This document shows, piece by piece, positions 7,699 through 14,706 of a stretch of DNA of 54,637 bases (position 1 is its first letter; every line of letters starts with the position of its first letter). Both the position numbers and the translations under genes were made by a program. Location of the stretch: positions 1-54,637 of the forward strand of contig CACYWG010000012.1 in NCBI GenBank assembly GCA_902778115.1, written 5' to 3'. This DNA is from Oscillospiraceae bacterium (GTDB lineage Bacteria > Bacillota > Clostridia > Oscillospirales > Oscillospiraceae). Below the pieces are notes generated by a model. The model searched no databases, was not told the origin of the DNA, and saw only the letters and a program-made list of their open reading frames with translations.

Positions 7699-8211
7699 TC
7701 AAAAACTGTCCATTTCAAAGAAGTATCCAAGTGTATTTACAAACTCGCCCTTATCAAATAGTTCTTTTATCTCCGGCTTCTTCATCCACGCCGTTTGCGC
7801 GACCTCTGCTGTTGTGGCTGTTCGAAGATCAACCTGTCCGTCATACTCAAACAACCAGACATCAACAATATCAGAAAATCTGACGCCATCCACAACTCTG
7901 CCGACCACAGAATGGATCAGCTTCCCGTCTTTGGGAGACAGTCTCACACCTACTTCCTCCTCTGTCTCGCGGAGCGCTGCGGTGAGGCTGTCCTCACCCT
8001 TCAACGCAGAACCGCCGACGCATTCCCATAGGAGCGGATGCATCGGTCGATCTGCGCTGCGCTGCGAGATCAGATACTCACCATTCCTGTTTTTGATCCA
8101 GACATGGACAACGAGGTGATAATACCCCTGAGGGATCTCTTCTCCCCGTATGTGCTCACGTCCTGTCAATTCCCGCCGTTCGTTGTATAAATCCCAAACT
8201 TCCACAAGCAT
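7699..8211 (-). CDS. Nudix hydrolase
   Basis: A 170-residue protein with a complete Nudix box from Gly67 to Val89, including RETEEEVG. The N-terminal strand region with HLVVHVWIKNRNGEYLISQRS resembles the isopentenyl-diphosphate isomerase-like and YfcD-like Nudix group. These enzymes hydrolyse nucleoside or other diphosphate compounds with Mg2+; the substrate cannot be told. The gene is flanked by the 30-bp direct repeat at 7651 and 8240, which suggests that it arrived as a unit. The ATG at 8211 follows an AACGAGGAG-type ribosome site. Two Nudix genes occur in this window and they are not close relatives. Confidence 0.92.
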   Translation of the reverse strand: MLVEVWDLYNERRELTGREHIRGEEIPQGYYHLVVHVWIKNRNGEYLISQRSADRPMHPLLWECVGGSALKGEDSLTAALRETEEEVGVRLSPKDGKLIHSVVGRVVDGVRFSDIVDVWLFEYDGQVDLRTATTAEVAQTAWMKKPEIKELFDKGEFVNTLGYFFEMDSF

Positions 8212-8231
8212 ACTCCTCGTTAAGTCACGAT

Positions 8232-9164
8232 CTATTCACTTCCCGCAGAGACCTCGTTCCAGTGTTTTCCCTGTATCACACCGTCCCGCTCAAAGGCACG
8301 GTGGATCGCGTTGAGGACCTGCTTCTTGTCCGCGCTCCAAAGCGGCGCGATCAGCTCACGCTTGGCTCCGTCCCCGGTCAGCCGGTGGATCACCATGTCG
8401 GCCGGGATGGCCTCGACGCAGCGCTCCAACACGCGGATATACTCTTCCAAGGTCAGAACAGAAAACCGTCCCTTCCGGTAATCCTCAGCCAGATCCGTCC
8501 CCTCCAGCACATGCAAAAGCTGGAACTTGATCCCCTCCGCGCCGCTTTGCCCGATATAGCGGGCCGTCTCTGCCATCATCTCCGGCGTCTCGCCCGGCAG
8601 ACCCAGGATCATGTGGACGATCACCTCGATTCCCGCCTCGTGCAGCCGACGCACAGCATCGTCAAAGGCCGCCAGGGGATAGCCGCGGCGGATAGTGCGA
8701 GCCGTGGCCTCGTGCACCGTTTGCAGACCGAGCTCCACCCAGACCGGCTTGACGGCGTTCAGCTCCCCGAGCAGCGCGACGACCTCTTCCGGAAGGCAAT
8801 CGGGCCGGGTGCCGATCGACAGGACGACGACGTCCGGATGCGAAAGTGTCTGCGTGTATAGCGCGTGCAGTCTTTCCAGCGGTGCATAAGTTCCGGTATA
8901 GCTCTGATAATAGGCGATATACTTCTTCCCGCCCTTGTCTGCGACCAGCGTTTTCGCCTGTTCGATCGCCGTATGGACGTCCTTCCCGACCGGCACCGTG
9001 AAGGCGCCGCTCCCGCCGGCACAGAAGATGCAGCCGCGCGTATCGAGCGTCCCGTCCCGCGTCGGGCAGGTGAAGCCGCCGTCCAGGGCGAGCTTGTATA
9101 CCTTTTCTCCGAAGCGCTGGCGCAGAGTCGCGTTCAGGCTCCGATAACGAAGCGTATCCGTCAT
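8232..9164 (-). CDS. TIGR01212 family radical SAM protein (YhcC-like)
   Basis: A 310-residue protein beginning MTDTLRYRSLNATLRQRFG, the family signature. Its three cluster cysteines are Cys33, Cys45 and Cys48 in the spacing C-x11-C-x2-C, unlike the common CxxxCxxC. Later family motifs visible are GTRPDCLPEE, LGLQTVHEATARTIRRG and HMILGLPGETPEMM. It would bind a 4Fe-4S cluster and SAM; the E. coli homologue YhcC has no firmly assigned reaction, though roles in tRNA or protein modification have been considered. Family length is about 300-320, so it is intact. The 3' end of this gene is duplicated at 7651-7680. Confidence 0.93.
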   Translation of the reverse strand: MTDTLRYRSLNATLRQRFGEKVYKLALDGGFTCPTRDGTLDTRGCIFCAGGSGAFTVPVGKDVHTAIEQAKTLVADKGGKKYIAYYQSYTGTYAPLERLHALYTQTLSHPDVVVLSIGTRPDCLPEEVVALLGELNAVKPVWVELGLQTVHEATARTIRRGYPLAAFDDAVRRLHEAGIEVIVHMILGLPGETPEMMAETARYIGQSGAEGIKFQLLHVLEGTDLAEDYRKGRFSVLTLEEYIRVLERCVEAIPADMVIHRLTGDGAKRELIAPLWSADKKQVLNAIHRAFERDGVIQGKHWNEVSAGSE

Positions 9165-9232
9165 GATTCCACAGGCCTTTCTCTCAACAAATCGGGATGA
9201 CCGACTGTTTATCCAAGGGTTTGATCATCCGG

Positions 9233-9721
9233 CTACTCGACAAACAGCTCGTTGATCCGCCCGGCGTCTGTCTCTTCTGCTTCCTTGTATGAATACAGCA
9301 TTTTCTTAAAACAAATGATCCGGTTTTCTTCCCGAAAGCCGACCGACAGATGAAAGCGCAGCGACGCGTCGTTTGTCAGCTCACAGTCGCTGGCAAACTC
9401 TGTGCAGCCCTTCTCCCGCGCCCACTGTTCGCATTCCGACAGAAGAGCCCGGGCAACGGCCCGGTGACGGTAGGCCTCACGGACGGCGATCCCCTCCAGG
9501 TACCCTACGGGGCTGGTCTCGCAGCCCTCCACGTAATCGTGACGCAGCGCACACAGGGCCACGCCGACAGCCTGCCCGTCGGCGCGGGCATAATAAACGG
9601 CGGAATTGTCTGAGCCGATGTATTCTCCGACGATCTCCGTCAGCTCTTCTCTGGAATGCTCCGGCCAGACGATCTCGACCAGTTCTGCCAGCCGGGAGGC
9701 GTCTTCCGCTCTTGCTCTCAT
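9233..9721 (-). CDS. GNAT acetyltransferase, aminoglycoside 6'-N-acetyltransferase-like
   Basis: A 162-residue GNAT protein. The acetyl-CoA loop region (GIAVREAYRHRAVARALL) and the C-terminal ASDCELTNDASLRFHLSVGF stretch followed by EENRIICFKK closely resemble the AAC(6')-I group, in which these segments form the aminoglycoside and cofactor pocket. It would acetylate the 6'-amino group of drugs such as tobramycin or amikacin, but simple GNAT proteins can act on other amines. The ATG at 9721 is preferred (AAGGAG nine bases upstream). The gene starts 13 bases after an APH gene on the same strand, which strengthens the drug-modification reading. Confidence 0.75.
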   Translation of the reverse strand: MRARAEDASRLAELVEIVWPEHSREELTEIVGEYIGSDNSAVYYARADGQAVGVALCALRHDYVEGCETSPVGYLEGIAVREAYRHRAVARALLSECEQWAREKGCTEFASDCELTNDASLRFHLSVGFREENRIICFKKMLYSYKEAEETDAGRINELFVE

Positions 9722-9734
9722 CGCTTTCATCTCC

Positions 9735-10523
9735 TTATCCGCCGATCATTTCCATGGCGGCGATGGCACGCAGCTTTTCCGGCTCGATCCGATCCCGGCC
9801 GTAGGCGTCCAGAAACCGATCAGTCCAGGCGGTGGTTTTCAGATTGTAGTTCAGCGTCCACACGCCCCAGAGAATGTCGATATGCCTGTCTCCGATCCCG
9901 CCGCTTCCGAGATCGATGTAGCCGGAGAGCCTCCAGTCCTGCAAAATGATGTTCGGCAGGCAGTAATCGCCGTGGATCAGGGCATCCCCTTTCAGCGCTG
10001 GGATTCCTTCCCGCGCGGCGGCTGCGGCCTCGGCCAGAGAGGAGAACTCCCACATGCCCGCGAAAAGCTCCGGCTCATAGTGGCTGCCGTCCAGACCTTG
10101 CCGCACATTGTCGGCATAAGACGCGAGCCGGTCTACCGGGCAGCGCGTACCCGGCGTTTCATGCAGCGCGCGCAGCAGCGTCGCCGTGGTGTCGCAGAGC
10201 CGCTTCGGATCGGAGAGGCAGCGATCGTCGGTACAGTCTTCGCCCGGGATCCGGCGCGTGATCAAATAGTCCGTTCCGCCCTCCGTGCCATACAACAGCA
10301 CCTCCGCAGACAGGCCCAGACCGTGATAGTATGCGGTCATCGTCGCTTCGGTCTGCAGCGTCCCCGCAGCGGCCGTTTTCATGTACATGCCGCCGTCCCG
10401 GTCGATGAAGACGACCCGCGCCTCTTTCGAGCAGCTGCTGTCGTACAGCGGAGCCCCCTCGAGAAAACACACTGCCTCGGAGGGGAGCCGCGCCAGATCC
10501 AATTGTGTTCTTGTTCGCTTCAT
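9735..10523 (-). CDS. Aminoglycoside 3'-phosphotransferase (APH(3')) family protein
   Basis: A 262-residue kinase-like protein of normal APH(3') length. It shows the catalytic motif HGDYCLPN (about 184-191), the metal-binding region YIDLGSGGIGDRHIDI and a C-terminal helix LDAYGRDRIEPEKL as in APH(3') enzymes. It should use ATP (or GTP) to phosphorylate the 3'-hydroxyl of kanamycin-type drugs. The ATG at 10523 gives MKRTRTQLDLARLPSEAV; an upstream ATG at 10559 lacks a ribosome site. It forms a two-gene unit with the AAC(6')-like gene. A distant paralogue with another small-molecule substrate is not excluded. Confidence 0.85.
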   Translation of the reverse strand: MKRTRTQLDLARLPSEAVCFLEGAPLYDSSCSKEARVVFIDRDGGMYMKTAAAGTLQTEATMTAYYHGLGLSAEVLLYGTEGGTDYLITRRIPGEDCTDDRCLSDPKRLCDTTATLLRALHETPGTRCPVDRLASYADNVRQGLDGSHYEPELFAGMWEFSSLAEAAAAAREGIPALKGDALIHGDYCLPNIILQDWRLSGYIDLGSGGIGDRHIDILWGVWTLNYNLKTTAWTDRFLDAYGRDRIEPEKLRAIAAMEMIGG

Positions 10524-10564
10524 TGACCGCGCCTCTCTGATCTCTTCCTGTTTTGGCAAATCAA

Positions 10565-10593
10565 ATTATATCACAGAAAGATCTGCCGTGGAA
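10565..10593 (-). promoter_or_regulatory. Promoter of the APH-AAC pair
   Basis: TATAAT (10565-10570) and TTCCAC (10588-10593) are separated by 17 bases on the minus strand, about 40 bases before the APH start codon. The site is back to back with the recombinase promoter. Confidence 0.5.
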
Positions 10594-10629
10594 GAGCGGT
10601 CAGCGCCCTTATCCTGTGCAAAAAAACTC

Positions 10630-10657
10630 TTGCAATCTGAAAAAGATATGATACAAT
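10630..10657 (+). promoter_or_regulatory. Promoter of the serine recombinase gene
   Basis: TTGCAA (10630-10635) and TACAAT (10652-10657) are 16 bases apart, about 38 bases upstream of the start codon. AGGAGGCG (10680-10687) is the ribosome site. This is the only promoter seen ahead of the SpoVT-coding tail. Confidence 0.6.
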
Positions 10658-10694
10658 ACTATCAGCTAAAAGAAACAGATAGGAGGCGCGAGTT

Positions 10695-12881
10695 GTGACA
10701 GAAACCTTCGATATTGCGGGATACTGCCGGATCTCCGTCGATGAAGAACTGGATCGGGACAACACCTCGATTGAAAACCAGAAGGCAATCATCAAGGATT
10801 TCGTCAAGGAGAAATTTCCCGGCAGCAGCCTGAGCTTCTTTGAAGACCGCGACCGCTCCGGCTACACCTTTGAGCAGCGCGAGGGCTATCAGAGAATGCG
10901 CACGGGGCTGCTGAACCACACATACGACATTCTGGTGGTCAAGGATTTCTCCCGTTTCTCCCGCCGCAACAGTCGCGGCCTGGTGGAGCTGGAGGATCTG
11001 CGCGACGCCGGGGTGCGCATCATCTCCATCGGGGACGGGATCGACTTCCCCAACGACGACGACTGGCTGAAGATCCAGTTCCAGTTTCTCATTAACGAGA
11101 TGCCGGTCACCGACGCGTCCAAAAAAGTGCGCGCGGTGGTGAACCGCCGCCAGAAGGACGGCAAGTGGATCTGCGCCGCGCCCTACGGCTACAAGATCAA
11201 CGCCCGGCAGGAGTTCGAGGTCGTACCCACGGAGGCGGAGATCGTGCGCAAGATCTTCCAGCTGTACATCGAGGGCTGGGGCTACAAGCGGATCGCCAAC
11301 TACCTCACCGACGAGGGCATCCCGACCCCGCGCATGTCCGAGCGCGAGCGCAAGGAGGCCGAGGGCAAGGAGTACAAGCGCACGGTCAAATCGGAATGGG
11401 CCATCGTCTCCGTGCAGGGGATTTTGGAAAACGACTTTTACATCGGCACCCTGCGCCAGAGCAAGTATACCCGAAAGAAGATCAACGGCAAGGACGTGAA
11501 GAAGGACGAAGACGAGCAGATCGTCATCGAGAACCATCATCAGGCGATCATTGAGTACCGGGATTTCCGAATCGTGGAGGAGCTGCGGCGCTCGCGCTCC
11601 AGGAGCGACTACCGCGGGGTCAAAAAATACGAGAACACCTACACCGGCTTTCTCGTCTGCGGCGACTGCGGAAGCCCGATGTTCTCCATGAGCCGGCCCG
11701 ATCTGCGGGACGCCTACCGCTGCGGCACCTATCACCGCCGGGGGCTCAAGGGCTGCACCAGCCACTATATCCGGGTGGACACGCTGGACGCGCTGCTGAA
11801 GGATTATCTCCGTAAGGTGCGCGAAACCTCGGCAGACATGATCGCAAAGCTGCAGGCTGATATCCAGAAGCAGAACGAGGATCTGGAAGAGAAGGAGACC
11901 GCCGCCGACAACATGGAGGAGGTGCTTCTGGAGCTGCAGGAGGAGCTGAAGATCGCCAAGCGGCAGCGCGTGCGTGATCTGTCGAAGAGGCCGCAGAACG
12001 AGGCCATCATCAACCAGACCTACGACGAGATGGAGGCGGATATCGAAAGCCGCATCTCTGCGCTGAGCAAGCAGATCGAGCTGACAAAGGATCGAGAGAA
12101 CACGATCATCCGCGTCAACCGCGCCGCCAAAACTGCCATCGAGGTCTTCGACGAGATCCTGGAGAAGGACAAGCTCGATCCGAAGGATCTGCATCTGATA
12201 ATCGACAAGATCTTCGTCTATGAGGACCACGTGGAAATCAAGCTCAAGGCTGACATCGACAGCATTTTGCGCTGCGGGATGCTTCCGGAAAATGTAAAAG
12301 AGGCCGAAAAGTTGGAGGAATCGCCGGAAAATTTTAATTATGGCACGAAAGATAGCTTACAAGTCACAACAGTCCAGACCTCGGAGAAGCGTCCGGACAA
12401 GGTTTTTCGTGCCAATGTTATCTGTGACGGTGACCCGCTGGAGATCTTTACTGACCGCGAGGGAGAGCTGATTTTCAAGAAATATTCCCCGGTGGGCGAG
12501 CTGTCGGATTTCGCAGCGCAGATCTGCGAGAGCATGCGCAAATCCACAGACGGCATCGCCGCCGTCTGTGACCGCGACGCGGTGATCGCCATTGCCGGCG
12601 GCGCCAAACGCGAGCTGCTCGGCAAGCCCATCAGCGGCGCGCTCAGTGCGATTATGGAAAAGCGCGCCGCCTTCCGCCATGACAGCGGCGGGAGCAGCCT
12701 GCCCGTCTCCTCCGCCGACGAGCAGTACTGTCTCTCGGTGGCGGCGCCCGTCCTCACGGAGGGCGACGTGATGGGCTGCGTGATGTTCGTCACGCCGCGC
12801 GGCAGCCGCCCGGCCGGCGAGCTGGAGCTGAAGCTGGCGCAGACCGTGGCCTGCTTCCTCGGCAAGCAGATGGAAAGCTGA
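10695..12881 (+). CDS. Large serine recombinase fused in frame to the C-terminal part of SpoVT
   Basis: A 728-codon frame starting GTG at 10695. Residues 1-150 are the resolvase domain (AGYCRISVDEE, catalytic Ser14; DFSRFSRR). Then come the recombinase domain (about 170-290), a zinc ribbon (CGDCGSP with RCGTYH and GC, about 320-355), and a coiled coil (about 370-470), the normal plan of a serine integrase of about 550-575 residues. From residue 577 the frame turns into SpoVT: CDGDPLEIFTDREGEL, KKYSPVGELSDFA, CDRDAVIAIAGG, and a terminal FLGKQMES. The half AbrB domain cannot fold without its first 30 residues, so this looks like integration inside spoVT rather than a functional fusion. The free circle should have a different C-terminus. 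Confidence 0.93.
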   Translation: MTETFDIAGYCRISVDEELDRDNTSIENQKAIIKDFVKEKFPGSSLSFFEDRDRSGYTFEQREGYQRMRTGLLNHTYDILVVKDFSRFSRRNSRGLVELEDLRDAGVRIISIGDGIDFPNDDDWLKIQFQFLINEMPVTDASKKVRAVVNRRQKDGKWICAAPYGYKINARQEFEVVPTEAEIVRKIFQLYIEGWGYKRIANYLTDEGIPTPRMSERERKEAEGKEYKRTVKSEWAIVSVQGILENDFYIGTLRQSKYTRKKINGKDVKKDEDEQIVIENHHQAIIEYRDFRIVEELRRSRSRSDYRGVKKYENTYTGFLVCGDCGSPMFSMSRPDLRDAYRCGTYHRRGLKGCTSHYIRVDTLDALLKDYLRKVRETSADMIAKLQADIQKQNEDLEEKETAADNMEEVLLELQEELKIAKRQRVRDLSKRPQNEAIINQTYDEMEADIESRISALSKQIELTKDRENTIIRVNRAAKTAIEVFDEILEKDKLDPKDLHLIIDKIFVYEDHVEIKLKADIDSILRCGMLPENVKEAEKLEESPENFNYGTKDSLQVTTVQTSEKRPDKVFRANVICDGDPLEIFTDREGELIFKKYSPVGELSDFAAQICESMRKSTDGIAAVCDRDAVIAIAGGAKRELLGKPISGALSAIMEKRAAFRHDSGGSSLPVSSADEQYCLSVAAPVLTEGDVMGCVMFVTPRGSRPAGELELKLAQTVACFLGKQMES
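12423..12881 (+). pseudogene. spoVT: spoVT 3' segment (GAF domain and second half of AbrB domain)
   Basis: About 152 codons match SpoVT from around residue 30 to the end (B. subtilis SpoVT has 178). The AbrB DNA-binding hairpin is cut in its middle at GDPLEIF. The GAF-like domain with EGDVMGCVMFV and the terminal LAQTVACFLGKQME helix are complete. SpoVT regulates late forespore genes. In this arrangement the segment has no start of its own and can only be translated as the tail of the recombinase, so the cell should lack working SpoVT unless the element excises or a second spoVT exists elsewhere. Confidence 0.88.
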
Positions 12882-12889
12882 TTTTACCC

Positions 12890-12918
12890 TTGCTTTTCCC
12901 CCTTGTTTCCTCTATACT
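12890..12918 (+). promoter_or_regulatory. Promoter of the ABC-F leader and gene
   Basis: TTGCTT (12890-12895) and TATACT (12913-12918) with a 17-base spacer start a transcript with about 250 bases of leader before the ABC-F gene. Confidence 0.65.
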
Positions 12919-12950
12919 GAAAACAACTGATACAGATGGGAGCTGAAAGG

Positions 12951-12968
12951 ATGCACATTTCCGCCTGA
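12951..12968 (+). CDS. Leader peptide MHISA of the ABC-F attenuator
   Basis: Five codons and a TGA (ATG CAC ATT TCC GCC TGA) follow a GGGAG ribosome site at 12938-12942. A short translated peptide early in a structured leader fits drug-induced ribosome stalling that controls a downstream terminator, as known for several ABC-F and other resistance genes. Confidence 0.55.
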   Translation: MHISA

Positions 12969-13004
12969 ATTCGGGCATACGCGGGATTTTTCCCGGCGGT
13001 GCTG

Positions 13005-13046
13005 ATGCACCGCTTGTTTTGCTATGCCCATCAGCGCAGGAAATGA
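13005..13046 (+). CDS. Second possible leader peptide
   Basis: Thirteen codons (MHRLFCYAHQRRK) end at TGA 13044-13046, about 65 bases before the terminator hairpin. No strong ribosome site is seen. It could be a second stalling peptide or chance. Confidence 0.3.
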   Translation: MHRLFCYAHQRRK

Positions 13047-13110
13047 GATTTCTTTCGGTTTTTTAGCGCGGCCGTCGGCCGCGTTCGCCGGGGCGTATTG
13101 CCTTCCGCTG

Positions 13111-13151
13111 TTGGCCGCAGGAGTCTCTGTCCTGCGGCCAATATCTTTTTT
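13111..13151 (+). terminator. Attenuator terminator ahead of the ABC-F gene
   Basis: A 12-bp perfect stem (13111-13122 with 13130-13141) and 7-base loop is followed by TATCTTTTTT, and only then comes the ribosome site CGGAGGGC and start codon. The GGCCGCAGG arm can alternatively pair with upstream GC-rich segments (a cgcggcc/ggccgcg hairpin lies near 13066-13083), so an antiterminator fold is possible. Confidence 0.8.
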
Positions 13152-13168
13152 CGGAGGGCATACATACC

Positions 13169-14656
13169 ATGTCATTGATCCAAGTCAAGGACCTCAGTTT
13201 CACCTATCCCGGCAGCTTTGACCCGGTTTTTGAGCACTGCGGGTTTCAGATCGACACGAACTGGAAGCTGGGCTTCACCGGGCGCAACGGCCGCGGTAAG
13301 ACCACCTTCCTGCGCCTGCTGACGGGAGAATACGACTATCAGGGCAGCATCTCCAAGAGCGTAGACTGCGACTACTTTCCTTTCCGCGTGACCCGGCCGG
13401 AGCTGCCGACCCGGGAGATCCTGGAGGCACTGCATCCGGAGCTGGAGGAATGGCGCCTGCTGCGCGAGATGGCGGCGCTGTCCCTCAACGAGGCGCTGCT
13501 GGAGCGGCGTTTCGACACCCTCTCGCCCGGAGAACAGACGAAGCTCCTGCTGGCGCTGCTGTTTACGCGGGAAAACCGCTTCCTGCTGATCGACGAGCCG
13601 ACCAACCACCTCGATCTCGAAGGACGCGAGCTGGTCGGCCGCTATCTGAACGGCAAGCGCGGCTTCATCCTCGTCAGCCACGACCGCGCCCTGCTCGACA
13701 GCTGCGTGGACCACATCCTCTCGATCAACAAGACGACGATCGAGGTGCAGCGCGGCAATTTCTCCTCCTGGTGGGAGAACAAGGAGCTGCGCGACCGCTT
13801 CGAGCTGGCAGAGAACGAAAAGCTCAAAAAGGAGATCAAGCGCCTGAAGGAGACCGTGCGGGAAAAGGCCGAGTGGTCCGACCGCGCGGAGAGCCGCAAG
13901 AAGGGCGCGGAGGCCGCGAAGGCTGACAACAAAAAGGGCTGGGCGCCGCTGCAGGGCGCGAAGGCCAAAAAAAGCATGGCCCGCGCCAAGACCATCGAAG
14001 GCCGGCAGCAGGCGGCGATCCAGGAGAAATCCGGTCTGCTGAAGGATCTGGAGGAATCTGCCGAGCTGAAGCTGCCGCAGCTCGTCTATCACAGCGACCG
14101 CCTGCTGCTGGGGCGCGATCTGGCGGTGGACTACGGCGCGGGGCCGGTGTTCGAGGGCCTGCGCTTTGAGCTCAGGCGCGGGGATCGGATCGCGCTGCGC
14201 GGCAGGAACGGCAGCGGCAAATCGAGCCTGCTGAAGCTCGTCTGCGGAGAAGAGATCCCGCATACCGGCGTCTTCGAGCGCGGCAGCCGCCTTGTGATCT
14301 CCTACGTGCCGCAGGACTCGTCCTTCCTGCGCGGCAGCATTTCGGCCTATGCCCGCAGCAGCGGCGTCGACGAGAGCCTGATGCGCGCGATCCTGCACAA
14401 GCTGGGCTTTGTCCGCGCGCAGTTCGACCGGGATCTGAGCGAATTCAGCGCCGGACAGAAGAAAAAGGTGCTGATCGCCCGCAGCCTCTGTGAGCCGGCG
14501 CACCTGCACGTCTGGGACGAGCCGCTCAACTACATCGACGTGATCTCGCGCATGCAGATCGAGGAGCTGCTGCTGGGCAGCGCGCCGACGCTGCTCTTTG
14601 TGGAGCACGACCGGGTCTTCTGCGACAGGATCGCCAGCAAGATCATCGAATTATAG
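13169..14656 (+). CDS. Lsa-type ABC-F ribosomal protection protein
   Basis: A 495-residue soluble protein with two ATPase domains and no membrane segments. The start MSLIQVKDLSFTYPGSFDPV matches the Lsa family closely. Walker A motifs are GRNGRGKT (about 39-46) and GRNGSGKS (about 346-353), the signatures are LSPGEQ and FSAGQ, and the Walker B motifs are LLIDEPTNHLD and HVWDEPLNYID. A long charged linker (about 205-295) is the interdomain arm that reaches the ribosome's peptidyl transferase centre. Lsa proteins displace lincosamides, pleuromutilins and streptogramin A from the 50S subunit. The leader peptide and terminator upstream suggest induction by these drugs. The drug profile cannot be read from sequence. 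Confidence 0.92.
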   Translation: MSLIQVKDLSFTYPGSFDPVFEHCGFQIDTNWKLGFTGRNGRGKTTFLRLLTGEYDYQGSISKSVDCDYFPFRVTRPELPTREILEALHPELEEWRLLREMAALSLNEALLERRFDTLSPGEQTKLLLALLFTRENRFLLIDEPTNHLDLEGRELVGRYLNGKRGFILVSHDRALLDSCVDHILSINKTTIEVQRGNFSSWWENKELRDRFELAENEKLKKEIKRLKETVREKAEWSDRAESRKKGAEAAKADNKKGWAPLQGAKAKKSMARAKTIEGRQQAAIQEKSGLLKDLEESAELKLPQLVYHSDRLLLGRDLAVDYGAGPVFEGLRFELRRGDRIALRGRNGSGKSSLLKLVCGEEIPHTGVFERGSRLVISYVPQDSSFLRGSISAYARSSGVDESLMRAILHKLGFVRAQFDRDLSEFSAGQKKKVLIARSLCEPAHLHVWDEPLNYIDVISRMQIEELLLGSAPTLLFVEHDRVFCDRIASKIIEL

Positions 14657-14694
14657 AAAAAGCTCACGGAAGAAGTCTTCCGTGAGCTTTTTTA
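14657..14694. terminator. Terminator after the ABC-F gene
   Basis: AGCTCACGGAAGA and its complement (14661-14688) with flanking A and T runs start right at the stop codon. The converging lipoprotein gene ends at 14707, so it probably serves both strands. Confidence 0.8.
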
Positions 14695-14706
14695 TCTGTC
14701 GGTATT

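Larger units (their letters stand above)
1..12430. mobile_element. Integrated mobilisable element (right part), inserted in spoVT
   Basis: The region carries R-M, Fic, relaxase, RepA_N and resistance-like genes and ends with a large serine recombinase, the usual place for an integrase beside an attachment site. The recombinase frame runs directly into SpoVT codons from about 12423-12435, so the right boundary is placed there. The 5' part of spoVT (about 30 codons) is not found anywhere in positions 1-12430, so the left end should lie upstream of the window. The extent of the element to position 1 is inference. An element assembled from several nested insertions is also possible. Confidence 0.75.

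Noticed and set aside
6470..9210. Shared gaccgactgttt word at 6471 and 9200 as element ends
   Set aside because: Only about 16 bases with a mismatch and no other support; probably chance.
10662..12230. Open minus-strand frame opposite the serine recombinase
   Set aside because: No domains and no ribosome site; the recombinase frame is clearly the coding one.
10695..12881. A true functional recombinase-SpoVT sensor fusion
   Set aside because: The AbrB domain is cut in half and the total matches an integrase plus the rest of an interrupted gene. Kept as the less likely alternative; a survey of relatives would settle it.
13024..13221. 65-codon frame over the ABC-F attenuator
   Set aside because: It runs through the terminator and into the ABC-F gene in another frame, with no ribosome site.
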